Assembly (NCBI RefSeq): GCF_030388665.1
Contig: NZ_CP128846.1
Coordinates: 5,344,501 to 5,408,500 of the forward strand
Length of the DNA: 64,000 nucleotides
Direction: 5' to 3'
Source: Streptomyces flavofungini
GTDB lineage: Bacteria; Actinomycetota; Actinomycetes; Streptomycetales; Streptomycetaceae
Under the pieces are notes generated by a model. That model saw nothing but the letters and a program-made list of their open reading frames with translations. It was not told the origin of the DNA and did not search any database. Positions 45,792-54,155 of the stretch are shown here, piece after piece. Numbering within the stretch: position 1 is the first letter of the stretch; every line of letters starts with the position of its first letter. The position numbers and the translations under genes were made by a program.

Positions 45792-46307
45792 ATGAACGGT
45801 AACGGCAGCGGCGACGGTACGGGGACGGCGGGCGGGGCACCTGAGGGCGCGGTGCTCTGGGCGGCCCGCACGGCGAGCCCCTGGATGTACGCGCTCGCCG
45901 CGATCACCGCGGCGGTGGCCCTGGTGGCCGTGGCCCTGGCGGCCACCGGGACGGAGGGCCCCGTGTGGGGGCTCGCGATCCCGTTCGCCCTGGCCGCCGT
46001 GGTGACCCTGGGCTGCGCCCGTGTCGAGGTCCTCGTGACCGGTGTCGGTGTGAAGGTGGCCTTCGGCCCCCTCGGCCGGCCCGCCCGCCGCTTCCGTGCC
46101 GCGGACATCGAGTCGGCCCACGTGGAACACCGCAGGCCGGCCCAGGTGGGCGGCTGGGGCTACCGGCTCAGCGGCCGCGGTACGACGGTGATGCTGCGGG
46201 CCGGGGAGTGCCTGGTGATCCGGGCGAAGGGCAGGAACTTCGCGGTGTCGGTGGACGGCGCGGAGCGGGGCGCCGCGGTGGTGAACGGACTCCTGAAGCG
46301 GGAGTGA
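45792..46307 (+). CDS. Membrane protein with PH-like domain
   Basis: 171 residues. Two hydrophobic helices (about 38-78), then a bacterial PH-like beta domain with RPARRFRAADIESAHVEHRR and GYRLSGRGTTVMLRAGECLV. This build is common in actinobacterial small membrane proteins of unknown role. The start is the ATG after GGGAG. It is divergent from the PBP gene with about 145 bases between. Confidence 0.8.
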   Translation: MNGNGSGDGTGTAGGAPEGAVLWAARTASPWMYALAAITAAVALVAVALAATGTEGPVWGLAIPFALAAVVTLGCARVEVLVTGVGVKVAFGPLGRPARRFRAADIESAHVEHRRPAQVGGWGYRLSGRGTTVMLRAGECLVIRAKGRNFAVSVDGAERGAAVVNGLLKRE

Positions 46308-46627
46308 ACACGCGGCGAAGGCCCCCCGCGGGACGCCTCAGGCACCAACAGAACGAAACTTTCCCGTTGTTCCCGAGGGACGCGCGGCACTCTGGATGAG
46401 TACGGCGCCGGGAGAGGGTACCCGGCACGACGACGAAACCGAGGACGGGCGCGACCTGCACCACACCTGACATGACACGACGCGCACGAGGCGCGTCCGG
46501 GGGAACTGGGGGGAGCAGTCGCCCATGCGACGCGGGAGCACCGATCCACGCGTCTTACACGCCCTACGGGCCCGCACTGCGACCGGGAGGTCCCTCGCGG
46601 AGCCTGTGGAAGGGCGGTTGGACTGAG
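46308..46627. other. Leader region of the acetyltransferase gene
   Basis: About 320 bases with no gene. A purine-rich stretch around 46497-46520 (GGGGGAACTGGGGGGAGCAG) is the main feature and may be part of the promoter or leader of the next gene; it has no confirmed role. Confidence 0.35.
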
Positions 46628-47764
46628 GTGGACATAACGAACCACAAGCCCGAGGAGCTGAGTCCGGCGCTCCGGCGGGCCTGGTACCGGGCGATGGAGG
46701 ATTCGCCCGCATACGCGAACCCGTTCCTGGCACCGGAGTTCGCGGCCGCAGTGGGCCACTGCCGGGGCGGGGCGCGGGTGGCGATCCTGCACGAGGAAGG
46801 GGAGCCGGTCGGCTTCTTCCCCTACGAACGGACCGCTTTCGGAGTCGGGCGGGCGGTGGGCCTCGGCCTCTCCGACTGCCAGGGCCTGGTGCACCGTCCC
46901 GGGGTCACCTGGGACCCACAGGAACTCCTGCGGGCCTGCGGCCTGTCCGTCTTCGAGTTCGACCATCTCGTCGAGGAGCAGAAACCGTTCGGCGAGTACG
47001 TGACGGGGACGTTCGCGTCGCCGGTGGTGGACCTGAGGGACGGGGACGCTGAGGACGGCGGGGAATCCGTCGACGCAGATGACCCCGACGCGTACGCGCG
47101 GTGGCTGCGGGCCGCGTACCCCGGACTCGCGAAGACGACCCTGAAGAAGGAGCGCCGCCTCGCCCGCGACCTCGGCGAGATGCGGTTCGTCTTCGACGAA
47201 CGCGACCCGCGGGTGCTGCGCAGGCTGATGGACTGGAAGTCGGCGCAGTACCGCAGGACGGCCCGCATGGACCGGTTCGCCAAGCCGTGGATAGTGGACC
47301 TGGTGAACTACCTGTTCCAGGTGCGGCACGAGCACTTCACCGGGGTCCTCTCCGTCGTGTACGCGGGAGGCCGCCCGGTCGCGGCGCACTTCGGGCCGAG
47401 GTCGCGCACGGTGTTCGCGGCCTGGTTCACGGCCTACGACCCGGAGCTGCGCTACTACTCGCCCGGGCTGATCATGCACCTGAGAATGGCCGAGGCCGCG
47501 GGCCGCCAGGGCGTGCGGATCCTGGACCTGGGGCGCGGCGACAAGGAGTACAAGGACTGGCTCAAGACCCGCGAACTCCGCGTCTGCGAGGGCTTCGTGA
47601 CCCGCCCGCACCCGGTGGCCCTGGCCCACCGCCTCTGGCGCCGCCCGATCCGCGGCCTGCGCAACACGGTCCTTGCCCACCCCCAGCTCCGCGAACCGGC
47701 GGACCGTCTCCTGAGGACGGTGGGGGCGGTGCGGACCTCTGGGCGGGTGGGGGCACGGGGCTGA
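46628..47764 (+). CDS. GNAT-type acetyltransferase, CelD/BcsL-like
   Basis: 378 residues. A FemAB/CelD-like two-domain GNAT: an N-terminal half with NPFLAPEFAAAVG and VGFFPYERT, a middle KKERRLARDLGEMRFVF, and a C-terminal acyltransferase core with GVLSVVYAGGRPVAAHFG, WFTAYDPELRYYSPG and ILDLGRGDKEYKDWLKT. Relatives modify exopolysaccharide or envelope glycans, inferred from family naming only. The GTG at 46628 is chosen because the domain begins right after it; the frame is open further upstream. Confidence 0.85.
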   Translation: MDITNHKPEELSPALRRAWYRAMEDSPAYANPFLAPEFAAAVGHCRGGARVAILHEEGEPVGFFPYERTAFGVGRAVGLGLSDCQGLVHRPGVTWDPQELLRACGLSVFEFDHLVEEQKPFGEYVTGTFASPVVDLRDGDAEDGGESVDADDPDAYARWLRAAYPGLAKTTLKKERRLARDLGEMRFVFDERDPRVLRRLMDWKSAQYRRTARMDRFAKPWIVDLVNYLFQVRHEHFTGVLSVVYAGGRPVAAHFGPRSRTVFAAWFTAYDPELRYYSPGLIMHLRMAEAAGRQGVRILDLGRGDKEYKDWLKTRELRVCEGFVTRPHPVALAHRLWRRPIRGLRNTVLAHPQLREPADRLLRTVGAVRTSGRVGARG

Positions 47765-47799
47765 AGGGCCTCGGGCCGACCACCGACCACCGCCCGCCG

Positions 47800-47830
47800 T
47801 GCGGCCACCGCGAAGGGAGCGGTGGCCGCA
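47800..47830. terminator. Terminator between convergent genes
   Basis: TGCGGCCACCGC, seven-base loop, GCGGTGGCCGCA, then TGCCTTTCG. It separates the acetyltransferase from the GAF-ANTAR gene. Confidence 0.75.
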
Positions 47831-47868
47831 TGCCTTTCGCGTCCCTGGCACAGGGGGGGGCAGCCCGG

Positions 47869-48567
47869 TCAGCTTGCCGGGCTGTCCAGGCGGAAGTGGT
47901 GGTGGACGACGTCGTGGGCGACTTCGAGGATGGGGCGGTCGTGGGTGAAGGCGTAGGCCCGTAGGCGGGCGAGGGCCTGGTCGATGGGGATGTCCAGGCG
48001 GACGGTGATGACTCCTGCTGCCTGGTGGATCAGGGCGCGGTGCAGGGGGAGCGGGTTGTGGCCGCTCAGGTCGCTGGTGCCCGCGGGGGTGAGGAGGATG
48101 AGGGTGGCGGCCTCGGCGAGGGCCAGGGCGTCGGCCATCTGGGCGCGGGTGGGGTGGCCGGGGGCGGAGCGGTGGCCGGTGAGGGCGCCGAGGTGGATGG
48201 CGCCCAGGTGCAGCGGCAGGGCGAAGACGGCGCGGACCGGGAGGGCGCGTACGGCGGGCAGCAGCGCGGGCCAGCGGTGTTCCGGCAGGGTGCGCAGGTC
48301 GGGTACGACCACGGGCTCGCCGGTGCGGGCGGCGTCGCAGGCGGGGCCTTCGCCGAGGGTGTACTGCAGGTCCTCGAAGGCGGTGCCCGCGGTGTCGGCG
48401 GGGTCGTACCAGATCAGTTCGAGGCCCCTCTTGTCGAGCAGGGAGATGGTGAGGCCGTCGACTCCCAGCGCGTCCGCACAGACGGCGGGTGGCAGGGCGG
48501 CGAGGCCCTGGCTGGTGTGGGTGGCCGCGGTGAGCAGCGCGGTGAGGTCGGGAACGGGTGCGGGCAC
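47869..48567 (-). CDS. GAF-ANTAR regulator 1
   Basis: 232 residues. A GAF sensor domain (LTISLLDKRGLELIWYDPAD to about 165) followed by an ANTAR RNA-binding domain (ALIHQAAGVITVRLDIPIDQ, then ALARLRAYAFTHDRPI). ANTAR proteins bind paired hairpins in nascent RNA and prevent termination. The GTG at 48567 follows GAGGAG at correct spacing. It lies 92 bases downstream of the second GAF-ANTAR gene, so the two may be co-transcribed. Confidence 0.88.
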   Translation of the reverse strand: MPAPVPDLTALLTAATHTSQGLAALPPAVCADALGVDGLTISLLDKRGLELIWYDPADTAGTAFEDLQYTLGEGPACDAARTGEPVVVPDLRTLPEHRWPALLPAVRALPVRAVFALPLHLGAIHLGALTGHRSAPGHPTRAQMADALALAEAATLILLTPAGTSDLSGHNPLPLHRALIHQAAGVITVRLDIPIDQALARLRAYAFTHDRPILEVAHDVVHHHFRLDSPAS

Positions 48568-48659
48568 AGCGGGGGCTCCTCGGCTGACGTACGCAGTGCG
48601 CGCGGTGCTGCGGGTGGGCGGTGGGCGTCGGGGGTCAGGACGGATGCGGGCGTCGGGGG

Positions 48660-49418
48660 TCAAGGCGGATGCGGGGGGTCGGGAGGCAGGGCGAACAGCT
48701 CGATGTCCGCGGTGCCTTCGACGACCTGCGTGCACAGCAGGGTCAGGGACCTCCGGTGGGCTTGCGCGTGGCCGCGCAGTCGGCGGAAGGCCGCGTCGGG
48801 CGGGACGTTCAGATGAGCGACGAGGACGCCCTTGGCCTGTTCGATCACGATCCGGCCGTTGAGCGCGGTCTGCAACTGGCCGACCCGTTCGCCCTGGTCG
48901 AGGGCGAGACGCTGGTGCAGGATGCCGATCGTCGCCGCGTCGGCCAGGGCCTGGGCCAGGCGAAGGTCGGCCGGGTCCAGGGCGCCGGGGCGGGTGTGGA
49001 AGAGGTTCAGCGCCCCGATCACCTCCTCACGCAGCCGCAGCGGGACCGCGGCCACCGCGGTGAACCCGGCGGTGCGGGCCGCTTCGGTGAACCGCGGCCA
49101 CCGCTCGGCGGCCCCGGGCTCCGTCAGGTCGACGGGGCCGACGCTCTCGTGCCGCGAACAGCAGTCCCGGCACGGGCCCTCGTTGAACTCCAGCTGGACT
49201 TCCTCCAGTTGGTGCGCGGTGTGGGTGGAGGCGGTGACGTCCACCAGGCGCCCCCGCGCGTCGACCATGAGCACCCCGGCCGCCGCCACGTCCAGCAGCT
49301 CGACCACGTGATCGGTCATGACGTGCAGGAAGTCGACCAGGTGGAAGCCGTCCACCAGGGTGTCCGCCAGCTCCAAGAAGGCCCGCGCCAGCCGCTCGTC
49401 CCGCTCCGGCTGCGCCAT
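48660..49418 (-). CDS. GAF-ANTAR regulator 2
   Basis: 252 residues: GAF (LVDFLHVMTDHVVELLDVAA, then NEGPCRDCCSRHES) and ANTAR (IVIEQAKGVLVAHLNVPPDA, AFRRLRGHAQAHRRS). The CRDCC cluster in the GAF domain could bind a metal or sense redox state. The ATG at 49418 follows GGGAGGGG. It is related in layout but not a recent copy of the neighbour at 47869. No paired-hairpin target was found in the window. Confidence 0.9.
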   Translation of the reverse strand: MAQPERDERLARAFLELADTLVDGFHLVDFLHVMTDHVVELLDVAAAGVLMVDARGRLVDVTASTHTAHQLEEVQLEFNEGPCRDCCSRHESVGPVDLTEPGAAERWPRFTEAARTAGFTAVAAVPLRLREEVIGALNLFHTRPGALDPADLRLAQALADAATIGILHQRLALDQGERVGQLQTALNGRIVIEQAKGVLVAHLNVPPDAAFRRLRGHAQAHRRSLTLLCTQVVEGTADIELFALPPDPPHPP

Positions 49419-49596
49419 CGCGCTCACCCCTCCCGCTGACCCGGGCCGCACCGCCCCCACTCCGACGGGGCACGGCACACGCCCTGTGTCCATTCTGCTG
49501 CGGGGCGGGGGCGTGCGGCACGGGAACGGGATATTTTCGGCGACTGGCGGGTGGTCTCCGGGCCGGGCGGCACTACCTCCGGCCAGGGGTACGTGG

Positions 49597-50001
49597 TCAG
49601 GGCGGGTGGGGGGCGTCGATCGTGTCCGCGGCAGCACGGGGGCGCGGGCCGCTGCCTGGCAGGGCCGTTTCGGCGCGGAGCGCCTGCAGGGTTTCGAGTT
49701 CGCGGTCGATGTCGCGGCGCTTGGCCTCCAGGCGCTCGGCCTCCTGGGCGAACAGCTGCTCCATGACGCCGTTGCGCTCTTCGAGCGGGGCCTCCATGCA
49801 GGGGAGCACCGCGTCGATGGTGGAGCTGCCCAGGCCGGCGGCGAACAGGTGCTGGATCATGACGACGCGCTCGACCATGGAGCTGTCGAAGTCACGCCAC
49901 CCGCCGGGGGTGCGTTCGGAGCGGATCAGCCCGTGCTGCTCGTAGTACCGCAGGGCCCGAGTACTGACGCCGCTGGCAGCGGCCAGCTCACCGATGCGCA
50001 T
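49597..50001 (-). CDS. MerR-family regulator of the DsbA/deaminase/SMR operon
   Basis: 134 residues: MerR helix-turn-helix (IGELAAASGVSTRALRYYEQ, HGLIRSERTPGG) and a dimerisation helix with IQHLFAAGLGSSTIDAVLPC, ending in a short Pro-rich tail. Cys in VLPCME is the only cysteine of note, so sensing is more likely of an organic cation than a metal. AGGAGG precedes the ATG. It is divergent from the operon at 50155, whose promoter it probably twists into register. Confidence 0.88.
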   Translation of the reverse strand: MRIGELAAASGVSTRALRYYEQHGLIRSERTPGGWRDFDSSMVERVVMIQHLFAAGLGSSTIDAVLPCMEAPLEERNGVMEQLFAQEAERLEAKRRDIDRELETLQALRAETALPGSGPRPRAAADTIDAPHPP

Positions 50002-50075
50002 GAGACCTCCTGAGCCGTTCGCCGGCTCCCGTTCCTCGCAGCCGTCCGCTGATCCTCGCAGCCGACTCCCGTTCC

Positions 50076-50107
50076 TTGAAGTTGACGCCGGTGTGAAGTT
50101 ACACGAT
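50076..50107 (+). promoter_or_regulatory. MerR-type promoter
   Basis: TTGAAG (50076-50081) and TACACG (50100-50105) lie 18 bases apart, longer than standard, as in MerR-activated promoters. A direct repeat TGAAGTT occurs at 50077-50083 and 50094-50100 within the spacer. Confidence 0.5.
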
Positions 50108-50154
50108 CGGGGTGTCGCACCCACCGGGGGTGCCCCGGGGAAGCGGAGCTCACC

Positions 50155-50751
50155 GTGACTGCTCAGATCCATCTGTGGTCGGACTACGTCTGCCCGTTCT
50201 GCCTGGTCGCCGAAGAGCTGATCGAGCGCGCCATCGCCGACCGGCCCGACGTCGAGGTCGTCCACCACGCTCACGAGCTGCGTCCCCGTCCGACGCCCAC
50301 GCTGCGGCCGGAGGACCCGTACCTGCCCGACGTCTGGGAGTGTGCCGTGTACCCGATGGCACGCCACCACCAGGTGCCGATGCGGTTGCCGACCGTCTCG
50401 CCGCAGCCCTACACCGAGTTGGCGTTCCTGGGTGCCCAGTACGCCGCGGAGCAGGGGCGGGCCCACGCCTACCACCGGCGCCTGCTGACGGCCTTCTTCC
50501 GCGAGGACCTCGACATCGGGGACCGCGCGGTCCTGGCCCGCCTGGCCGGGGAGTCCGGACTCGACCCGGCTGCCTACGCCGCGGCCCTCGACGAGCCGGA
50601 GTACGCCGACCGGCACCGGCGGGCGCTGGCCGAGTCGGCGCGGATGAACATCACCGTCGTCCCCACGGTCGTCATCGGCGACCGGCGCATCGACGGGGTC
50701 GCCACGGAGGGCGTGATTCGGCAGGCGCTGCGGGAAGCGGATGCGGCGTGA
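50155..50751 (+). CDS. DsbA-family thiol oxidoreductase (FrnE-like)
   Basis: 198 residues of the thioredoxin-fold DsbA/2-hydroxychromene-carboxylate isomerase group. Active-site Cys13-Pro-Phe-Cys16 sits in SDYVCPFCLVAEEL, and the cis-Pro loop is VVPTVVIGDRRIDG. No signal peptide, so it works in the cytoplasm. First gene of a MerR-controlled operon; GTG start at 50155. It overlaps the deaminase by four bases. Confidence 0.9.
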   Translation: MTAQIHLWSDYVCPFCLVAEELIERAIADRPDVEVVHHAHELRPRPTPTLRPEDPYLPDVWECAVYPMARHHQVPMRLPTVSPQPYTELAFLGAQYAAEQGRAHAYHRRLLTAFFREDLDIGDRAVLARLAGESGLDPAAYAAALDEPEYADRHRRALAESARMNITVVPTVVIGDRRIDGVATEGVIRQALREADAA

Positions 50752-51401
50752 GGGCCGAGGGGGGTGGTCGCGTGAGCGCGGAGGGCGGCGGCCGGACGAC
50801 TCCGGAGGGTGGCCGCCGTACGACTGCGGAGGGCAGCCGCCGTACGACTGCGGAGAGCGGCCGCCCTACGACTGCGGAGAGCGGCCGTCGCACGACCGCC
50901 GGCACGGACCGGCTCACCGCGCTGATGGCCGGCGCCGTGGAGGCCTGCGTCCGCCGGGTCGAGTCCGGCGGGGTCCCGTTCGTCGGCGTGCTCGTCGCCG
51001 CCGACGGGTGGGTCTCCGACCCCGGTGTGAACCTCGTCCACGAGACCGGCGACCCCACCGCCCACGCGGAGGTCGTCGCCCTGCGCCAGGCCGCCCGGGA
51101 CCGCGGCAGCGCCGCCCTGCGGGGAGCCACTCTGCTGGCGACGGGCGAGCCGTGCGCCCTCTGCTACCGCGTCGCCGACACCCACGGCATCGCGGCCGTC
51201 CGCTTCGCCGTCGACCGCGACACGGCAGCCGCGTGGGGCTTCGACTACCGGGCCGGTTACGCGGCCGAAGCGACGGACCGACTGCCCCTGGCGGCAGCGG
51301 CCCGGCGCCTGGCCGTGGACGGGGCGCTGGCCCCCTTCATCCGCTACTTCGACCTGCGCCGCGCCGACGCCACGCTCCCCTCTCCACCTCCCACCACGTA
51401 A
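50748..51401 (+). CDS. Nucleoside/guanine deaminase-fold protein with repeat leader
   Basis: 217 residues. After a 24-bp-repeat-encoded leader (RTTAESGR units to about residue 53) comes a zinc deaminase of the cytidine-deaminase-like superfamily: His106-Ala-Glu108 in TAHAEVVAL and Cys136-x-x-Cys139 in GEPCALCYRV. It hydrolyses an amino group from a small base or nucleoside, possibly guanine, or an unusual nitrogen compound. A GTG at 50748 overlaps the previous stop by four bases; a GTG at 50772 or an ATG at 50925 after the repeats are alternative starts. Confidence 0.85.
   Translation: MRAEGGGRVSAEGGGRTTPEGGRRTTAEGSRRTTAESGRPTTAESGRRTTAGTDRLTALMAGAVEACVRRVESGGVPFVGVLVAADGWVSDPGVNLVHETGDPTAHAEVVALRQAARDRGSAALRGATLLATGEPCALCYRVADTHGIAAVRFAVDRDTAAAWGFDYRAGYAAEATDRLPLAAAARRLAVDGALAPFIRYFDLRRADATLPSPPPTT
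50787..50906. repeat. Five tandem 24-bp units inside the deaminase gene
   Basis: Each unit encodes an eight-residue block of the type GRRTTAES. Units 2 to 4 are nearly identical at DNA level; units 1 and 5 have drifted. The length keeps frame, so copy number can change without a frameshift. Confidence 0.75.
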
Positions 51402-51416
51402 CCCACGCCCATGCAC

Positions 51417-51476
51417 GCGCACTGCACGCCCGCGCACTGCACGCCCGCGCACCCCACGCCCGCGCACCCCACGACC
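51417..51476. repeat. Four tandem 15-bp units before the SMR gene
   Basis: GCGCACTGCACGCCC twice, then two GCGCACCCCACGCCC-like copies, in the gap between the deaminase and the first SMR gene. They may affect spacing or RNA structure in the operon. Confidence 0.7.
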
Positions 51477-51501
51477 ACGTGACCCACGTAAGGAACCCGT
51501 C

Positions 51502-51822
51502 ATGCACTGGCTCTACCTCGCCCTCGCCGTCGTCTTCGAGATCACCGTCGCCCTCACGGCAGGCCGGGCGCGGGGCTTCACCCGGCCCGGCTGGACCGTC
51601 GCCACGCTGGTCAGCGGCGGCATCGCCACCTACCTCCTCAGCCAGGCGCTGCTGACCTTCGAGGTCGGCGTCGGCTACGCGATCTGGACCGCCGTCTCCG
51701 GCGTCGGAATCGTCGTGCTCGGGGCCCTCGTCTTCGGGCAGCGCCTGGACTGGCGCAAGTTCCTGGGCATAGCGGCCGTCATCGCCGGAGTGGTCGGCCT
51801 CCAGCTCAGCGGGGCGGCCTGA
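51502..51822 (+). CDS. SMR-family transporter subunit (SugE/Gdx-like)
   Basis: 106 residues, four helices. Glu in FEITVAL (helix 1) is the essential proton/cation-coupling residue of the family, and GYAIWTAVSGVGIVVLG matches helix 3-4. SMR proteins export quaternary or guanidinium cations by proton antiport. AAGGA lies eight bases before the ATG. Together with the next gene it forms a tandem pair, as in heteromeric SMR systems. Confidence 0.9.
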   Translation: MHWLYLALAVVFEITVALTAGRARGFTRPGWTVATLVSGGIATYLLSQALLTFEVGVGYAIWTAVSGVGIVVLGALVFGQRLDWRKFLGIAAVIAGVVGLQLSGAA

Positions 51823-51914
51823 CACCTCCGAAACCCACGCCGACCTCACTTCCCCCGAACCGCCACCCCACGACCGCCGCCCCAGCCGAGATCACCCCTC
51901 AGAAAGGACCTCCC

Positions 51915-52346
51915 ATGTCCACCACCGCTACCCCCGCCACCACATCCGCCCCCACCCCCGGGACCACCGCATCCCGCAGCGACCGAGCCCGCGCATGGCC
52001 GGTCCTCCTCCTCGCCGGAGCCTTCGAGATCGCCTACGCCTTGGCGGTGGGAGGCAGCCAGGGCTTCACGGTGCTCTCCTGGTCACTGATCGCGGTCGTC
52101 TTCTTCCTGCTGACGCTCTTCTCCCTGAGCCTGGCCCTGCGCACCATCGACGTGGGCATCGGCTACGCGGTCTGGGCCGGCATCGGCGCCGTAGGGGCGG
52201 CACTGCTCGGCCCGGTCTTCTTCGACGAGACCCTCACCCCGGTCAAGGTCCTCTGGCTCACCCTGATCATCGGCGGCGTCGTCTGGCTCAAGCTCTCGGA
52301 CAGCCCCGAGCAGACACAGTCCGAGCAGGTCGCGCCCCAGCGGTGA
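51915..52346 (+). CDS. SMR-family transporter subunit, partner
   Basis: 143 residues: a Thr/Ala/Pro-rich extension of about 27 residues, then four helices with the key Glu in AGAFEIAYALAVGGSQGF and GYAVWAGIGAVGAALLG. It is clearly homologous to the preceding protein but divergent, which fits an antiparallel heterodimer. It is the last gene of the MerR operon; a strong hairpin follows at 52480. Confidence 0.9.
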   Translation: MSTTATPATTSAPTPGTTASRSDRARAWPVLLLAGAFEIAYALAVGGSQGFTVLSWSLIAVVFFLLTLFSLSLALRTIDVGIGYAVWAGIGAVGAALLGPVFFDETLTPVKVLWLTLIIGGVVWLKLSDSPEQTQSEQVAPQR

Positions 52347-52479
52347 CCCTCGCAGGCACAGCCACCACCCGTCACCGGCGCGTCAACAACCCTCCGGGGC
52401 CATGCACCTGGGCCGCTCCGGGCGCGGCCGACGAGCGGCAGTCGCGGTGGCCACGACCGACGTGATTGAGGCTGTACGA

Positions 52480-52516
52480 GCCTGTCCTTGTGCCTGCCCC
52501 GGGCACAAGGACAGGC
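52480..52516. terminator. Bidirectional terminator
   Basis: GCCTGTCCTTGTGCC and GGCACAAGGACAGGC with a seven-base loop, 15 perfect pairs, between the SMR operon and the convergent serine hydrolase. Confidence 0.8.
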
Positions 52517-52578
52517 CGCTCATCGGTGGGGTGCACGGGATGGCGTTGGTGGGGTCCCAGTCAGCCGGGCACGTTGGT

Positions 52579-53703
52579 TCAGCGTCGGCACAGGGCCGCC
52601 GTCACGGTCTCCTCGAGGTGCCCTACGGCTTCGCCGGTCCTCGGTTCGAGGTTCATCGTGGCGCTGGCGGCGCGGCCGTCGTCGGTGGCCGCAGCCCAGG
52701 TCCCGAAGCCGGGGATGCCGCCGCTGTGGCCCCAGAAGGCGCACTTGTCCGACTGCTGGACCCTCATGATCCCCAGTCCCATGGCGTTGCGGGAGTTCCC
52801 TCTCTCCATGGGGACGGTGGTGCGCATCTGCTTGCGCTGGGCCTTCTTGAGGAGGGGGTTGCCGTCGTCCTTGAGCAGCGCGGCGAAGAAGCGGTTGAGG
52901 TCGGAGTTGGTGGAGACCATCGCGCCTGCCGCCCAGGCCGCGGAGGGGTCGATCTCGGTGACGTTGCGCGCGGGTGCGCCCATGGGCTCCGGGCTGTAGC
53001 CCTGGGGGTGGCGTCCCCGGATGGTCGTTTCGCCGGGGGCGGGGAAGTAGGTGTGGCGCAGCCCTGTCTTCTGGATGACGCGCTGGTCGATCTGCTGCGC
53101 CAGGGGCCGTCCCGTGACCCTCTCCACGATCAGGCCGGCCACCAGGTAGTTGGTGTTGCTGTACTTCCATTTCTTGCCGGGTTCGAAGTCGGCCTTGTGC
53201 TTGAGGGCGATGTCGAGGGCGTCGCGGGGGGAGAGGTAGCGGCGCTCCAGGATGTCGCTGGTGACGTCGTTCTCGTAGTCGGGAAGCCCGCTGGTGTGCT
53301 GCAGGAGCTGGCGCACCGTGATGCGGCCTCCGTCGATCCCCTTGCCCCGGACGAGTCCCGGCAGATACTTGTCGACCGGCTTGTCGAGGCTGATCCTGCC
53401 CTCGCCGACCAGTTGCAGCACGACCACCGCGGTGAACGTCTTGGTGACACTGCCTATCCGCACCTGACCGTTCCGGGGCATCTTCGCGTGCGTGTCCCGG
53501 TCCCCCACACCCGCGGTGTAGGTACGGAAGTTCCCCTTGCCGTCCAGCACGCTCGCCAGGGCGCCGGGCGCGCGATCCGAGTGCACCAGCTTCTCAAGAC
53601 CTTGTCGCACGGGGTCCGGCCGGGCGGCGCTCGCGGGTGCCGCTGCACCGGCGGCGACAGTGGTGGCCAGGGCGAGGGCGGTCAGGGCGAGATGTTTACG
53701 CAT
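52579..53703 (-). CDS. Exported serine hydrolase (beta-lactamase/D-Ala-D-Ala carboxypeptidase fold), paralogue
   Basis: 374 residues with a clean Sec signal (MRKHLALTALALATTVAAGA to ASAA). Catalytic set: Ser85-Val-Thr-Lys88, Tyr181-Ser-Asn183 and His326-Ser-Gly-Gly. It is highly similar along its length to the hydrolase at 19534-20784 (shared blocks such as GQVRIGSNTK versus GQVRIGSVTK, LRHTYFPA, STNSDLNRFF) but lacks the Ala/Ser linker. A gene duplication is likely. ISL3-type transposase debris lies 170 bases upstream. Confidence 0.9.
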   Translation of the reverse strand: MRKHLALTALALATTVAAGAAAPASAARPDPVRQGLEKLVHSDRAPGALASVLDGKGNFRTYTAGVGDRDTHAKMPRNGQVRIGSVTKTFTAVVVLQLVGEGRISLDKPVDKYLPGLVRGKGIDGGRITVRQLLQHTSGLPDYENDVTSDILERRYLSPRDALDIALKHKADFEPGKKWKYSNTNYLVAGLIVERVTGRPLAQQIDQRVIQKTGLRHTYFPAPGETTIRGRHPQGYSPEPMGAPARNVTEIDPSAAWAAGAMVSTNSDLNRFFAALLKDDGNPLLKKAQRKQMRTTVPMERGNSRNAMGLGIMRVQQSDKCAFWGHSGGIPGFGTWAAATDDGRAASATMNLEPRTGEAVGHLEETVTAALCRR

Positions 53704-53872
53704 CGAGGTTCCTCCAGAGTGGTGACGGGCCTCAGCGGCAACATCAACTCTGCTGGAAGCAGTCGCCGTTGCCCATCAGGAATCACCCTGACCTACCCCC
53801 GGCCTTCCTGGGAGCGGACTCCCCTTTGTCCCCCTGGGAGCGGACTCCCCCTTCGCCCGGGACACAGCCCGG
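53704..53872. other. Promoter region with 20-base direct repeat
   Basis: CTGGGAGCGGACTCCCC occurs twice, about 25 bases apart (53809-53850). Each copy includes a short GGAGCGGACTCC near-palindrome. It may be an operator pair or the edge of the adjacent insertion-sequence remnant. Confidence 0.4.
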
Positions 53873-54110
53873 GTGAGCTTCGCCGAGCAGGTGGTGGGAC
53901 TGATCGCGCGCCACCAGCGGAGCAGGCCGTTGCCGCGGCACATGGCCGAGGCGGTCGGCGTCGTGCCCGGCGGGCGGGGCCGGGACGCCGCGTCCGGCGG
54001 GGCCAGGACCCTCAACACCGGGCTGTCGCGGTGCACGGTGCTGTCCCCGCTGCTGCGGGCGTCGCTGCCGCCGCTGGGCACACTCCGGACGCGCTGGACG
54101 CGGCCCACCC
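53873..54110 (+). pseudogene. ISL3-family transposase N-terminal remnant
   Basis: The forward frame reads SFAEQVVGLIARHQRSRPLP, then RHMAEAVGVVPGGRGRDAAS and LSRCTVLSPLLRASLPPLG, which follows the order of ISL3 transposases (SFAEQV.GLT.RH.RRT.LLR.MLEAI.LALAGRAGARLA.). Beyond that the match stops and no DDE domain remains. Identified by recollection of the family, not alignment. Confidence 0.5.
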
Positions 54111-54155
54111 CGGGTTCCCGCGCTGCTGTCTCGCGCAGGCCGGGAACAGGCAGGT

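Noticed and set aside
51417..51476. Possible CRISPR-like array
   Set aside because: Units are contiguous 15-mers with no spacers.
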